NCBI GenBank assembly: GCA_945827765.1
Contig: CALZPS010000083.1
Span: 1 to 6,693, forward strand
Origin: an uncultured Lachnospiraceae bacterium
GTDB taxonomy: Bacteria > Bacillota > Clostridia > Lachnospirales > Lachnospiraceae
Direction of reading: 5' to 3'
DNA: 6,693 nt
The notes under the pieces were generated by a model that did not search any database, was not told the DNA's origin, and was given only the letters and a program-made list of their open reading frames with translations. Each line of letters starts with the position of its first letter. Position 1 is the stretch's first letter. Both the position numbers and the translations under genes were made by a program. Shown one piece after another: positions 1 to 6,650 of this stretch.

Positions 1-13
1 ACGGTGAGTCAAG

Positions 14-22
14 TGTTATACT
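14..22 (+). promoter_or_regulatory. Candidate extended -10 promoter element upstream of the HD-domain gene
   Basis: The sequence TGTTATACT fits the extended -10 pattern TGnTATAAT with one mismatch. It would start transcription near base 29, about 28 bases before the ATG at 57. A -35 box at normal spacing would fall just outside the window, so it cannot be checked. The site would drive the HD-hydrolase and sirtuin pair. The alternative is that these genes are read from further upstream. Confidence 0.35.
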
Positions 23-56
23 GAAAGAAAATGAAACGGAGCGGAGGTCATATAGG

Positions 57-644
57 ATGACGAGATTAGAGCAGCAGATTCAGTTTATTGTGGAAATTGA
101 CAAAGTAAAACAGATTTTCCGCCAGACCTATTTGTCAGATGCGGCACGCAAGGAAAATGATGCGGAACACTCGTGGCATATCGCTTTGATGGCATTTATG
201 CTGAAGGAATATGTGACAGAACCGGTGGATGTGATGCGGGTGATGATTATGGTGTTGATACACGATCTGGTCGAGATAGATGCCGGGGATACCTATGCAT
301 ATGACCCGGAGGGGGCGAAGACAAAAGCAGAGCGGGAGCAGAAAGCGGCAGAGAGGATTTTCGGTCTGCTGCCGGAAGATCAGGGTGCCTATTTTAAAGG
401 GCTGTGGGAAGAATTTGAAGAATACCGGACTTCCGATGCAAAATATGCTCATCTTCTGGATAACTTCCAGCCATTGCTGTTAAACGATGCCTCGGGCGGG
501 AAAAGCTGGGAGGAGCACAGTGTGAAAAAGTCCTGGATTTATAAAAGAAATGAAAGAATGGAAGAGACTTCTCCGGAAATCTGGCATTATATGCAGGAAA
601 TCATTGACAGACATCTGAAAGCAGGACGGGTGATTGATGAGTGA
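57..644 (+). CDS. HD-domain phosphohydrolase, YfbR/HDDC2-like (probable 5'-deoxynucleotidase-type enzyme)
   Basis: This 195-residue protein is a cytosolic metal-dependent phosphohydrolase of the HD superfamily (the HD_3 group that includes E. coli YfbR and human HDDC2). The metal-binding residues are visible in order: His38 in AEHSWH, His69-Asp70 in IHDLVE, with Glu73 and Asp75 following, and a late Asp135 in LLDNFQPLLLN. The stretch HDLVEIDAGDTYAYD is typical of the family, and the length matches the roughly 190-200 residues usual for it. YfbR removes phosphate from deoxynucleoside 5'-monophosphates. That activity is inferred here from family membership, and other nucleotide or phosphate-ester substrates are possible. 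The ATG is supported by GGAGG at 43-47, nine bases upstream. The gene ends 37 bases before the sirtuin start, so the two are probably co-transcribed. No catalytic residue is missing. Confidence 0.9.
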   Translation: MTRLEQQIQFIVEIDKVKQIFRQTYLSDAARKENDAEHSWHIALMAFMLKEYVTEPVDVMRVMIMVLIHDLVEIDAGDTYAYDPEGAKTKAEREQKAAERIFGLLPEDQGAYFKGLWEEFEEYRTSDAKYAHLLDNFQPLLLNDASGGKSWEEHSVKKSWIYKRNERMEETSPEIWHYMQEIIDRHLKAGRVIDE

Positions 645-681
645 AAACAGCAGAAACCGGTTCGGAAGGAGGCAGAAAGCA

Positions 682-1416
682 ATGTATGAAACAGAAGTGG
701 AACAGCTGCAGAGAATGATAGATGAGAGCAGCCGCATCGTATTTTTCGGCGGCGCAGGGGTATCCACGGAGAGCGGGATCCCGGATTTTCGCAGTGCCGA
801 CGGTATTTACCGTCAGCAGTACCGCTATTCTCCGGAAGAAGTAGTAAGTCACAGTTTTTTTATGAGATATCCGCAGGAGTTTTATGAATTCTACAAAGAA
901 AAGATGATGATTCTCGATGCCAGGCCGAACCCCGCACATCTTAAACTCGCCGAATTGGAACGGGCAGGCAAACTGTCAGCCGTGGTTACGCAGAATATTG
1001 ACGGTCTTCACCAGGCGGCGGGCAGCCGTAATGTGTATGAGCTCCACGGCAGTATCATGCGTAATTACTGTATGGACTGTCACACATTTTACGGAGCACA
1101 GGAAGTCAAAGCATCCGAGGGGATTCCCCGATGTACAAAGTGTGGCGGAATCATCAAACCGGATGTCGTGCTTTATGAGGAAGGGCTGGACTCCCGGGTG
1201 ATAAACGGTGCGGTAAAGACAATTCGTGGGGCGGACATGATGATTATCGGCGGTACTTCCCTGGTTGTGTATCCGGCGGCGGGATTCATTGACTATTTTG
1301 AAGGGAAATACCTGGTTGTGATCAACAAATCTGAGACGGGGCGAAATGTACATGCGGATCTGATGATATCTGCACCAATCGGAGAGGTCCTGGGGCAGAT
1401 ATCGGTTCATCCATAG
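682..1416 (+). CDS. SIR2-family NAD-dependent protein deacylase (sirtuin)
   Basis: Sirtuins remove acetyl or other acyl groups from lysines, consuming NAD and releasing nicotinamide and O-acyl-ADP-ribose. All landmarks are present, numbered from the ATG at 682. The NAD-binding GAGVSTESGIPDFRS spans about 24-38, TQNIDGLH spans 103-110, and the catalytic His122 lies in ELHGS. A zinc site is formed by Cys130, Cys133, Cys151 and Cys154. KPDVVLYEE follows at 159-167, then GGTSLVVYPAAG and VVINKSET in the Rossmann fold. The 244-residue length is the usual bacterial single-domain size. The start at 682 was chosen because AAGGAGG (666-672) lies nine bases before it. Starts at TTG 634 or ATG 637 would overlap the upstream gene and add a basic tail outside the domain. 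Class and preferred acyl group cannot be settled from sequence alone. The gene sits behind an HD phosphohydrolase gene, so both may act in nucleotide or NAD economy (inference). Confidence 0.95.
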   Translation: MYETEVEQLQRMIDESSRIVFFGGAGVSTESGIPDFRSADGIYRQQYRYSPEEVVSHSFFMRYPQEFYEFYKEKMMILDARPNPAHLKLAELERAGKLSAVVTQNIDGLHQAAGSRNVYELHGSIMRNYCMDCHTFYGAQEVKASEGIPRCTKCGGIIKPDVVLYEEGLDSRVINGAVKTIRGADMMIIGGTSLVVYPAAGFIDYFEGKYLVVINKSETGRNVHADLMISAPIGEVLGQISVHP

Positions 1417-1581
1417 CCATTTGTGGATAGCGCGGTGAAAATGCCTTTTCGTGTTATGCGGGATCTTTGAACATAAAAATCATGCTTGTCTGTAGTTTGT
1501 GTCAACCTGTCCCTGAACTTATATAAGGAGAAACAAGGAAAATATATAAGAAAAAATAATGAATACGCTTGGGTGTTTGCG

Positions 1582-1610
1582 TTGACTTCTCATTGGTAAA
1601 CGAGTAAGAT
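1582..1610 (+). promoter_or_regulatory. Sigma-A-type promoter of the BMP transporter operon
   Basis: TTGACT (1582-1587) and TAAGAT (1605-1610) are separated by exactly 17 bases. Each hexamer differs from consensus at one position. The expected start of transcription is near 1617, giving a leader of about 74 bases before the ATG at 1691. The spacer itself holds an imperfect inverted repeat, CTCATT-GGTA-AACGAG (1589-1604), which could be a repressor site, though this is not established. Confidence 0.75.
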
Positions 1611-1623
1611 GAATCTGTACATG

Positions 1624-1670
1624 GCTGTCCAATGTCGGAATATGATGGTTCGATAAAGGATGGCTTTTTT
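1624..1670 (+). terminator. Terminator-like hairpin in the leader of the BMP operon (possible attenuator)
   Basis: GCTGTCC (1624-1630) pairs over seven positions with GGATGGC (1658-1664), using two G-U pairs, and six T's follow directly (1665-1670). The 27-base loop can hold a second 5-bp stem, TCGGA (1635-1639) with TTCGA (1649-1653). The hairpin lies downstream of the predicted transcription start and 20 bases before the start codon. If it forms in the nascent RNA it could stop transcription early. It could instead be the weak terminator of the sirtuin transcript. It does not match a riboswitch class that I recognise, including the purine aptamer. The long loop and G-U pairs make it weaker than the terminator at 2933-2966. 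Confidence 0.4.
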
Positions 1671-1675
1671 AGAAA

Positions 1676-1682
1676 AAGGAGG
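1676..1682 (+). promoter_or_regulatory. Ribosome binding site of the BMP lipoprotein gene, within a possible hairpin
   Basis: AAGGAGG lies eight bases before the ATG at 1691, an almost ideal site. Its 5' end can be drawn into a 6-bp hairpin: CTTTTT (1664-1669) with AAAAAG (1673-1678), closed by a 3-base loop. That fold would use the T-tract and the last base (C1664) of the upstream terminator-like hairpin, so the two folds compete at their boundary. Confidence 0.6.
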
Positions 1683-1690
1683 AAAATCGA

Positions 1691-2863
1691 ATGAAAAAGA
1701 AATTATTAGGCGTATTGTTAAGCGCTGCGATGGTCATGGCTCTTGTTGCAGGATGCGGAGCTCCGGCGGCATCGGATGACGGCGGCAGCAAAGATGACGT
1801 GAAGACTGAGGAAAGAGGCCCGATTGCCAAAGAGGATATTAAAGTCGGTTTCGTGCATATTGGTGATGCGAGTGATATGGGATATACTTACAATCATGAG
1901 CAGGGAACCAAAGAGATGCAGGAGGCACTCGGATTGAGCGATGACCAGATTATCACCAAATATAACGTACCGGAAGGTTCTGAGTGTGAGACAGCGTTGA
2001 GAGAACTGGCAGAGGCAGGATGCAACATTATCTTTGCTACCAGTTTCGGACATGAGGATTATGTGATGGAAGTTGCGCCGGATTATCCGGAGATTGAGTT
2101 CTGTCATGCTACAGGTGTTCAGGCTTCAGGTTCTGATTTGAAGAATGTTCACAACTATTTTGCATCGATTTATGAGGCTCGTTACCTTGCAGGCATCGCT
2201 GCAGGCCTCAAGACAGAGACAAATAAACTGGGATATGTGGCGGCATTCCCGTTCGCGGAGGTTATCAGCGGATATACTGCATTCTATCTGGGAGCAAAGA
2301 GTGTGAATCCGGATGTGACGATGGATATTATGTATACAAACTCATGGAATGATCCGACCGTGGAATCACAGGTGGCTTCTGCCCTGATTGAGCGCGGATG
2401 TGATGTGATCTCCCAGCATTCCGATTCCACAGCTCCGGCAACGACCGCTGAGGAAAAAGGTGTTTGGCAGGTTGGATACAACAATGACATGATCAGTGCA
2501 GCCCCGAAGGCATCCCTGATTTCTGCACGCATTGACTGGGGCATCTATGTGACAGAGGCTGTTCAGGCTATGATTGATGGTGATGAGATTCCGGTTGACT
2601 GGTGTAAAGGTCTTAAGGACGGAGCCGTATATCTGTCCCCGTTGAACGAGGATATCGCTGCTGAGGGAACTCAGGATGCGATTGACGCAGCAAAGGAGAA
2701 ACTGATTTCAGGTGAACTCCATGTATTTGCCGGACCGCTCAAAGGTGTAAGCCCGGATGGTGAAGAATACGAGGTCAAAGAGGGTGAATATTACCCCGAG
2801 CAGGAAAAAGTTTCTGCACCGAGCTGGCAGTATATTGTTGAAGGCTGTAATGTGATTGAATAA
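1691..2863 (+). CDS. BMP-family substrate-binding lipoprotein of an ABC importer (probable purine nucleoside or nucleobase binding)
   Basis: This is the extracytoplasmic receptor that captures the solute and delivers it to the membrane permeases encoded downstream. Residues 1-22 form a lipoprotein signal: KKK, a hydrophobic stretch, then lipobox LVAGC with Cys22 as the lipid-modified residue. An acidic, glycine-rich linker (about 23-50) tethers the Bmp domain (about 51-385). Landmarks are GFVHIGDASDMGYTYNHEQG (53-72), IYEARYLAGIAAG (160-172), DVISQHSDS (238-246), GYNNDM (262-267) and ARIDWGIYV (279-287). The first motif differs from the DxGGxxDxSFNxxxWEG type of Treponema PnrA and B. subtilis NupN, so the ligand may be a related purine compound rather than guanosine itself. 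Length (390) is normal for this subgroup. The gene has its own promoter and leader hairpin and is followed by a strong terminator, which suggests it is made in excess over the rest of the importer. Family assignment is firm; the exact ligand is not. Confidence 0.92.
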   Translation: MKKKLLGVLLSAAMVMALVAGCGAPAASDDGGSKDDVKTEERGPIAKEDIKVGFVHIGDASDMGYTYNHEQGTKEMQEALGLSDDQIITKYNVPEGSECETALRELAEAGCNIIFATSFGHEDYVMEVAPDYPEIEFCHATGVQASGSDLKNVHNYFASIYEARYLAGIAAGLKTETNKLGYVAAFPFAEVISGYTAFYLGAKSVNPDVTMDIMYTNSWNDPTVESQVASALIERGCDVISQHSDSTAPATTAEEKGVWQVGYNNDMISAAPKASLISARIDWGIYVTEAVQAMIDGDEIPVDWCKGLKDGAVYLSPLNEDIAAEGTQDAIDAAKEKLISGELHVFAGPLKGVSPDGEEYEVKEGEYYPEQEKVSAPSWQYIVEGCNVIE

Positions 2864-2904
2864 AAGTTATGTTTCACAGCCACATTGAGATCGCAGCAAT
2901 ATAA

Positions 2905-2925
2905 TTGTTCTTTTTTAAAGAGCAA
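2905..2925 (+). other. Short AU-rich hairpin after the BMP lipoprotein gene
   Basis: TTGTTCTTT (2905-2913) pairs over nine positions, with one G-U pair, with AAAGAGCAA (2917-2925) around a TTT loop. It lies just before the GC-rich terminator hairpin. It may help protect the 3' end of the binding protein transcript. It lacks the GC stem and following T-tract of a terminator, so a terminator role is unlikely. Confidence 0.4.
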
Positions 2926-2932
2926 GACCCTC

Positions 2933-2966
2933 AGGGCAGGGCGCTTATAGCGGCCCTGCCCTTTTT
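2933..2966 (+). terminator. Intrinsic terminator between the binding protein and ATPase genes
   Basis: AGGGCAGGGC (2933-2942) and GCCCTGCCCT (2953-2962) form a perfect 10-bp GC-rich stem. The 10-base loop can close by two more G-C pairs, and the stem runs into TTTTT (2962-2966). This is a textbook rho-independent terminator. It sits inside the importer operon, about 70 bases after the lipoprotein stop, so partial read-through would supply the ATPase and permeases at a lower level than the binding protein. Confidence 0.9.
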
Positions 2967-3034
2967 AAACGTAACTATTCAGTTTTGACAGATACATGAC
3001 TGGATAGATGCCTTTTGTATGTATTGAAACCATG

Positions 3035-3052
3035 AAGGAGGAGAGTACTTTG
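3035..3052 (+). promoter_or_regulatory. Ribosome binding site that sets a TTG start for the ATPase
   Basis: AAGGAGG (3035-3041) lies eight bases before TTG (3050-3052), the best spaced site in the region. In-frame ATGs at 3008 and 3032 have no comparable site: the one at 3032 directly abuts this motif on its 5' side, so the motif would lie inside its coding sequence. The TTG is therefore the likely start. Confidence 0.75.
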
Positions 3053-4615
3053 GCAGAAACGAAAAAATTGGCAGTGAAGATGCACAAAGTGACAAAGACA
3101 TTCGGCAAAGTCATTGCCAACAAGGATGTGGACTTGGAGCTTCGGGAGGGAGAAATTCTGGCATTGCTTGGCGAAAATGGCAGCGGAAAGACGACATTGA
3201 TGAATATGTTGTCGGGCATCTATTTTCCCGATTACGGAGAAATTCATATCCATGGAGAGTCGGTGACAATCTGTTCGCCAAAAGATGCATTTGCACTGGG
3301 AATCGGAATGATTCACCAGCACTTCAAACTGGTAGATGTGTTGACTGCTGCAGAAAATATTGTTCTTGGTCTGGATGGCGGCTTGACGGTCAACCGTAAA
3401 GAGGTCAACCGAAAAGTTGCAGAGCTGGCACAGCGTTATGGGTTTGAAGTGGACCCGGCAAAAAAGATTTATAATATGGCTGTATCTGAAAAACAGACGG
3501 TAGAGATTCTCAAAGTGTTATACCGCGGAGCGGATATCTTGATTTTGGATGAGCCGACAGCTGTGCTGACTCCGCAGGAAACGGAAAAATTATTTGCCGT
3601 CCTGCGCAATATGAAGAAAGACGGAAAATCTATCATTATTATTACTCACAAACTGAACGAAGTAATGTCTATTTCCGACCGTGTGGCGATTCTGCGCAAA
3701 GGGGAATATATCGGTGTGGTAAATACTGCTGAGACGAACCAGTCACAGCTGACAGAGATGATGGTAGGCCGTCCGATCAACTTGAAAATCGACAGACCGC
3801 AGGTGAAGAAAAAAGAGGCTCGTCTAAAAGTGGTTGATCTGACCTGCCTAAATGGAGACGGTGTGAAAGCGTTGAACAATGTATCGTTTACCGCACACGG
3901 CGGTGAGATACTTGGCGTGGCTGGCATAGCCGGCAGCGGGCAGAAAGAACTTTGCGAGGTGATTGCCGGTCTGCATCCTGCTATCGGCGGCTCCGTGTTG
4001 TTTACCGGAGAACATAACGGAGAACCAATCAAGGAACGTATTCTGGAGCTGAAACCGGATGAGATTGCCAAAAGGGGAATTGCTATGGCATATGTCCCGG
4101 AAGACCGGCTGGGTATGGGACTGGTTGCCAATATGGATATGACGGACAACGTGATGCTTCGCAGTTATAAAGAGAATAAAGGTATTTTTGTGGACCGCAA
4201 GACACCACGGGCGTTGTCGGAAAAACTGATAGAAGAGCTGGAAATCGTGACACCGGGCGTTGATACACCGGTGGGCAGGCTGTCCGGAGGAAATGTGCAG
4301 AAGGTACTTTTGGGGCGTGAAATTGCCTACGAACCCTCTGTCCTGGTTGTGGCATATCCCGTTCGTGGATTGGACATCAATTCCTCTTACCGGATTTATG
4401 ATTTGTTGAACGAGCAGAAGAGGAAGGGCGTAGCGGTCATATTTATCGGTGAAGACTTGGATGTGCTGATGGAAATATCAGACCGTCTGATGGTAATGTG
4501 CGGCGGCAGAATCAGTGGGATCGTCAATCCTCGGGAGGTGACGAAGGATGAGATAGGTCTGATGATGATTCATGTCGGAGAGGAAAAGACGGATGATGAG
4601 GAGGTGGAAGAATGA
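3050..4615 (+). CDS. BMP-type ABC importer, duplicated ATP-binding protein (NupO-like)
   Basis: This cytoplasmic ATPase has two fused nucleotide-binding domains and powers the two permeases encoded downstream. Numbering is from the TTG at 3050 (521 residues, close to the usual 500-520). In domain 1, Walker A GENGSGKTT is at 41-49, the signature region reads MAVSEKQTVEI (Ser146), Walker B ILILDEPTA contains Asp167-Glu168, and the switch His200 lies in ITHKL. In domain 2 the Walker A position reads GIAGSGQKEL (292-301) without the usual GKT/S, the signature LSGGN (411-415) is intact, Walker B reads VVAYPVRGLDI (Tyr436, Asp442), and Glu468 stands where the switch His would be. A degenerate second Walker A and H-loop are normal for sugar- and nucleoside-type double ATPases (compare RbsA and NupO). 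The domain 1 signature, VSEKQTVEI rather than VGxxQRVEI, is less canonical. The C-terminus is acidic. The stop overlaps the next ATG by four bases (ATGA). An ATG start at 3008 or 3032 is possible but less well supported. Confidence 0.93.
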   Translation: MAETKKLAVKMHKVTKTFGKVIANKDVDLELREGEILALLGENGSGKTTLMNMLSGIYFPDYGEIHIHGESVTICSPKDAFALGIGMIHQHFKLVDVLTAAENIVLGLDGGLTVNRKEVNRKVAELAQRYGFEVDPAKKIYNMAVSEKQTVEILKVLYRGADILILDEPTAVLTPQETEKLFAVLRNMKKDGKSIIIITHKLNEVMSISDRVAILRKGEYIGVVNTAETNQSQLTEMMVGRPINLKIDRPQVKKKEARLKVVDLTCLNGDGVKALNNVSFTAHGGEILGVAGIAGSGQKELCEVIAGLHPAIGGSVLFTGEHNGEPIKERILELKPDEIAKRGIAMAYVPEDRLGMGLVANMDMTDNVMLRSYKENKGIFVDRKTPRALSEKLIEELEIVTPGVDTPVGRLSGGNVQKVLLGREIAYEPSVLVVAYPVRGLDINSSYRIYDLLNEQKRKGVAVIFIGEDLDVLMEISDRLMVMCGGRISGIVNPREVTKDEIGLMMIHVGEEKTDDEEVEE

Positions 4616-5709
4616 GTAAAATTCATGGAAAAGTAAGAGAACCGCTCCTTCGTATGGCGAAAAGGGACGGAATCTCCAGTCAGAAAGCGTGGCTGATTCG
4701 TGGAATCGCTTTTTTGTTGTCACTGATGACAGGGGCACTCATGATTCTGGCTTTGGGGCATAATCCTCTCGCTGTGTATCAGGCGATGATTGTCGGTGCG
4801 TGTGGTTCGGGTACGGTACTTCAGGAAACTGTAAAAATTGCGGTGCCGCTCCTCATAACGGCGATTGGTATTTCTTTTGCATTTAAAATGAAGTTCTGGA
4901 ATATCGGGGGCGAGGGTCAGATATTGGTCGGTGCAGTTGCGGCAGGATATTTTGGATTGTTCACGGCGCACATTTTTCCCAAAGTTCCGCTGGTATTGCT
5001 GATGATGACCGCAGGCATGCTTGCGGGAGGAATTTATGGTTTGATCCCCGCGGTGTGCAAGGCAAAATGGGGAACAAACGAGACTTTATTTACCCTGATG
5101 CTTAATTATATTGCATTGGCATTCATCAAATACTTGATGAACGGACCGTGGAAAGCACCGGGCAGCAGTTACCCGAAGATTGCCATGCTGGTGAAAGGGG
5201 CGCGCCTTACAAAAATATTAGGTGTCCACTGGGGGTGGATTCTGGCATTGATTCTGGTTGTGGTATCGTCCATTTACCTGAAAAAGACGAAACAGGGGTA
5301 TGAGATTGCCGTGGTCGGCGAGAGTAACAATACGGCGCGGTATGCAGGCATCAATGTCAGCAAGGTGTTCGTTCGTACCATGTTCATTTCCGGTGCATTG
5401 TGCGGACTGGTAGGAATGCTGCAGTTTGCGGGTGCCGATTATACACTTACCGAGGGTACGGCGGGAGGAATTGGATTTACTGCCATTACGGTAGCCTGGC
5501 TGGCAAAAATGAACCCTTATGGAATGCTGATTGTTTCTGTATTTATTGCAATACTGGAGAGAGGTGCCAACGCCATCCAGACACAATTTAAGATTCCGTC
5601 TTCTGCAGCAGACCTTTTGATCGGTATTATCCTGTTCTTTATGCTGGGATGCGAATTCTTTATTTCTTACCGTCTGATCCTGCGGGGAAAGGAGGAGAAA
5701 GATGCTTAA
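4612..5709 (+). CDS. BMP-type ABC importer permease 1 (NupP-like, BPD_transp_2)
   Basis: This integral membrane subunit pairs with the downstream permease to form the transport channel. At 365 residues it is the longer of the two permeases, as expected of the NupP type. A basic cytoplasmic N-terminus (1-27) is followed by hydrophobic segments at roughly 28-48, 74-92, 101-120, 125-148, 156-176, 206-223, 253-275, 286-316 and 333-353. Family landmarks are FKMKFWNIGGEGQ (91-103), KAKWGTNETLFTLMLNYIA (150-168), the cytoplasmic coupling loop GYEIAVVGESNNTARYAGI (229-247), and GIGFTAITVAWLAKMNPYG (286-304). The start ATG overlaps the ATPase stop by four bases and follows GAGGAGG (4598-4604) at seven bases, which points to translational coupling. 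The stop overlaps the next gene by eight bases. The family assignment is secure. The solute cannot be read from the permease alone; nucleosides are inferred from the operon. Confidence 0.93.
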   Translation: MSKIHGKVREPLLRMAKRDGISSQKAWLIRGIAFLLSLMTGALMILALGHNPLAVYQAMIVGACGSGTVLQETVKIAVPLLITAIGISFAFKMKFWNIGGEGQILVGAVAAGYFGLFTAHIFPKVPLVLLMMTAGMLAGGIYGLIPAVCKAKWGTNETLFTLMLNYIALAFIKYLMNGPWKAPGSSYPKIAMLVKGARLTKILGVHWGWILALILVVVSSIYLKKTKQGYEIAVVGESNNTARYAGINVSKVFVRTMFISGALCGLVGMLQFAGADYTLTEGTAGGIGFTAITVAWLAKMNPYGMLIVSVFIAILERGANAIQTQFKIPSSAADLLIGIILFFMLGCEFFISYRLILRGKEEKDA

Positions 5710-6650
5710 TACATTAAATAGCTTATTTATCGCGGCTGTATTGGCCGGTACTCCCCTTTTGCTGGGTGCATTAGGAGAAATTTTGACGGAAAAAGCCGGA
5801 AACCTTAATCTTGGTGTGGAAGGTATGATGTTCATGGGAGCCATCAGTGGATTGGCAGGTTCCTATTATTATGAGCAGGCTGTGATAAAGGCAGGTCAAA
5901 CACCCAATGGGGCGGTTTCCGCTCTGATTGCATTGATCTGCGCATTTCTTGCGGGAATGGGTGGCGCGTTGATTTATAGTTTCCTGACGATTACACTGCA
6001 TGCAAATCAGAATGTAACCGGTCTTACACTGACTATTTTCGGTACCGGCTTCGGCAACTTTTTCGGAGAGTTCCTTGGTCAGAGAGCGGGCGGATATGTG
6101 GCGGTTGGTGCTGTGACAAAATCTGCATTTTCCACGTTGAAGATACCGGTTTTGTCTGATATCCCGATACTCGGAAAACTACTGTTCAGTTATAACTGGA
6201 TGGTTTATTTTGCTGTGATACTGGCAATTGCGATGGCGTGGTTCTTCAGCAAATCCCGCGTGGGACTGAACCTGCGGGCAGTCGGTGAAAGCCCGGAAAC
6301 GGCAGATGCAGCGGGTATCGACACGACAAAATACAAATATCTGGCAACAGTCATCGGCGGTGGAATCTGCGGCATTGGAGGTATGTACATGAGTATGGTG
6401 ACGACTTCCGGTGTATGGGTACACGGGTGTGTTAGCGGTTATGGCTGGCTGGCGGTAGCACTTGTTATTTTTTCAACCTGGAGCCCTGCGCGTGGTATCG
6501 TGGTGGCACTGGCATTTGGCGGATTGACAGTCATGCGGATGTATGTAAATATTCCGGGACTCCCGGCGCAGATTTACGATATGCTGCCGTATGTGGCAAC
6601 GATTTTAGTGCTCGTGATTACCAGCATGCGTGAGAGTAAGGAACATGCAC
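5702..6650 (+). CDS. BMP-type ABC importer permease 2 (NupQ-like, BPD_transp_2), 3'-truncated by the sequence end
   Basis: This is the second membrane subunit of the importer. The frame is open from ATG 5702 to the end of genuine sequence, giving 316 complete codons (to 6649). Family landmarks are EKAGNLNLGVEGMMFMGA (30-47), HANQNVTGLTLTIFG (100-114), the coupling loop GLNLRAVGESPETADAAGI (188-206), GYGWLAVALVIFSTWSPARG (246-265) and PAQIYDMLPYVATILVLVI (288-306). The first hydrophobic segment begins at once (about 8-27), as is normal for this shorter permease, whose relatives run to about 305-320 residues; few residues are therefore missing. AAAGGAGG (5688-5695) lies six bases before the ATG, and the gene overlaps the upstream stop by eight bases. 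From 6651 on, the translation (VSYTHLRAHET and so on) comes from sequencing adapter and must not be counted. The true stop codon is not in this window. Confidence 0.9.

Larger units (their letters stand above)
1417..1690. other. Intergenic region between the sirtuin and the BMP transporter operon
   Basis: These 274 bases hold no credible gene; the longest start after an SD-like stretch (ATG 1559) stops after eight codons. No clear intrinsic terminator follows the sirtuin stop: a 5-bp inverted repeat at 1409-1428 lacks a T-tract. An AT-rich patch holds a perfect 10-base palindrome CTTATATAAG (1518-1527), and its TATATAAG recurs at 1543-1550, 23 bases on. A strong promoter (1582-1610), a leader hairpin (1624-1670) and the ribosome binding site of the next gene fill the rest. 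Confidence 0.7.

Noticed and set aside
634..681. A longer sirtuin starting at TTG 634 or ATG 637, overlapping the HD gene
   Set aside because: No good ribosome binding site precedes either codon, while AAGGAGG at 666-672 is ideally placed for ATG 682; the extra residues lie outside the sirtuin fold.
1409..1428. A terminator for the sirtuin gene
   Set aside because: The inverted repeat ATCCA/TGGAT is only 5 bp, overlaps the stop codon and has no T-tract.
1417..1690. A purine riboswitch before a purine-type importer
   Set aside because: The conserved loop and junction sequences of the purine aptamer are absent; only generic hairpins can be drawn.
2985..3010. An internal promoter for the ATPase gene based on a perfect TTGACA at 2985-2990
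   Set aside because: At 17-base spacing the -10 would be ATGCCT. The only alternative, TAGATG at 3005-3010, needs a 14-base spacer. A weak promoter cannot be excluded but is not supported.
5218..5844. A 208-codon open frame on the minus strand
   Set aside because: It lies antisense across the two permease genes, whose protein motifs are unmistakable, and shows no recognisable domain or ribosome binding site. The minus-strand frames at 3646-4149 and 976-1410 are rejected for the same reason.
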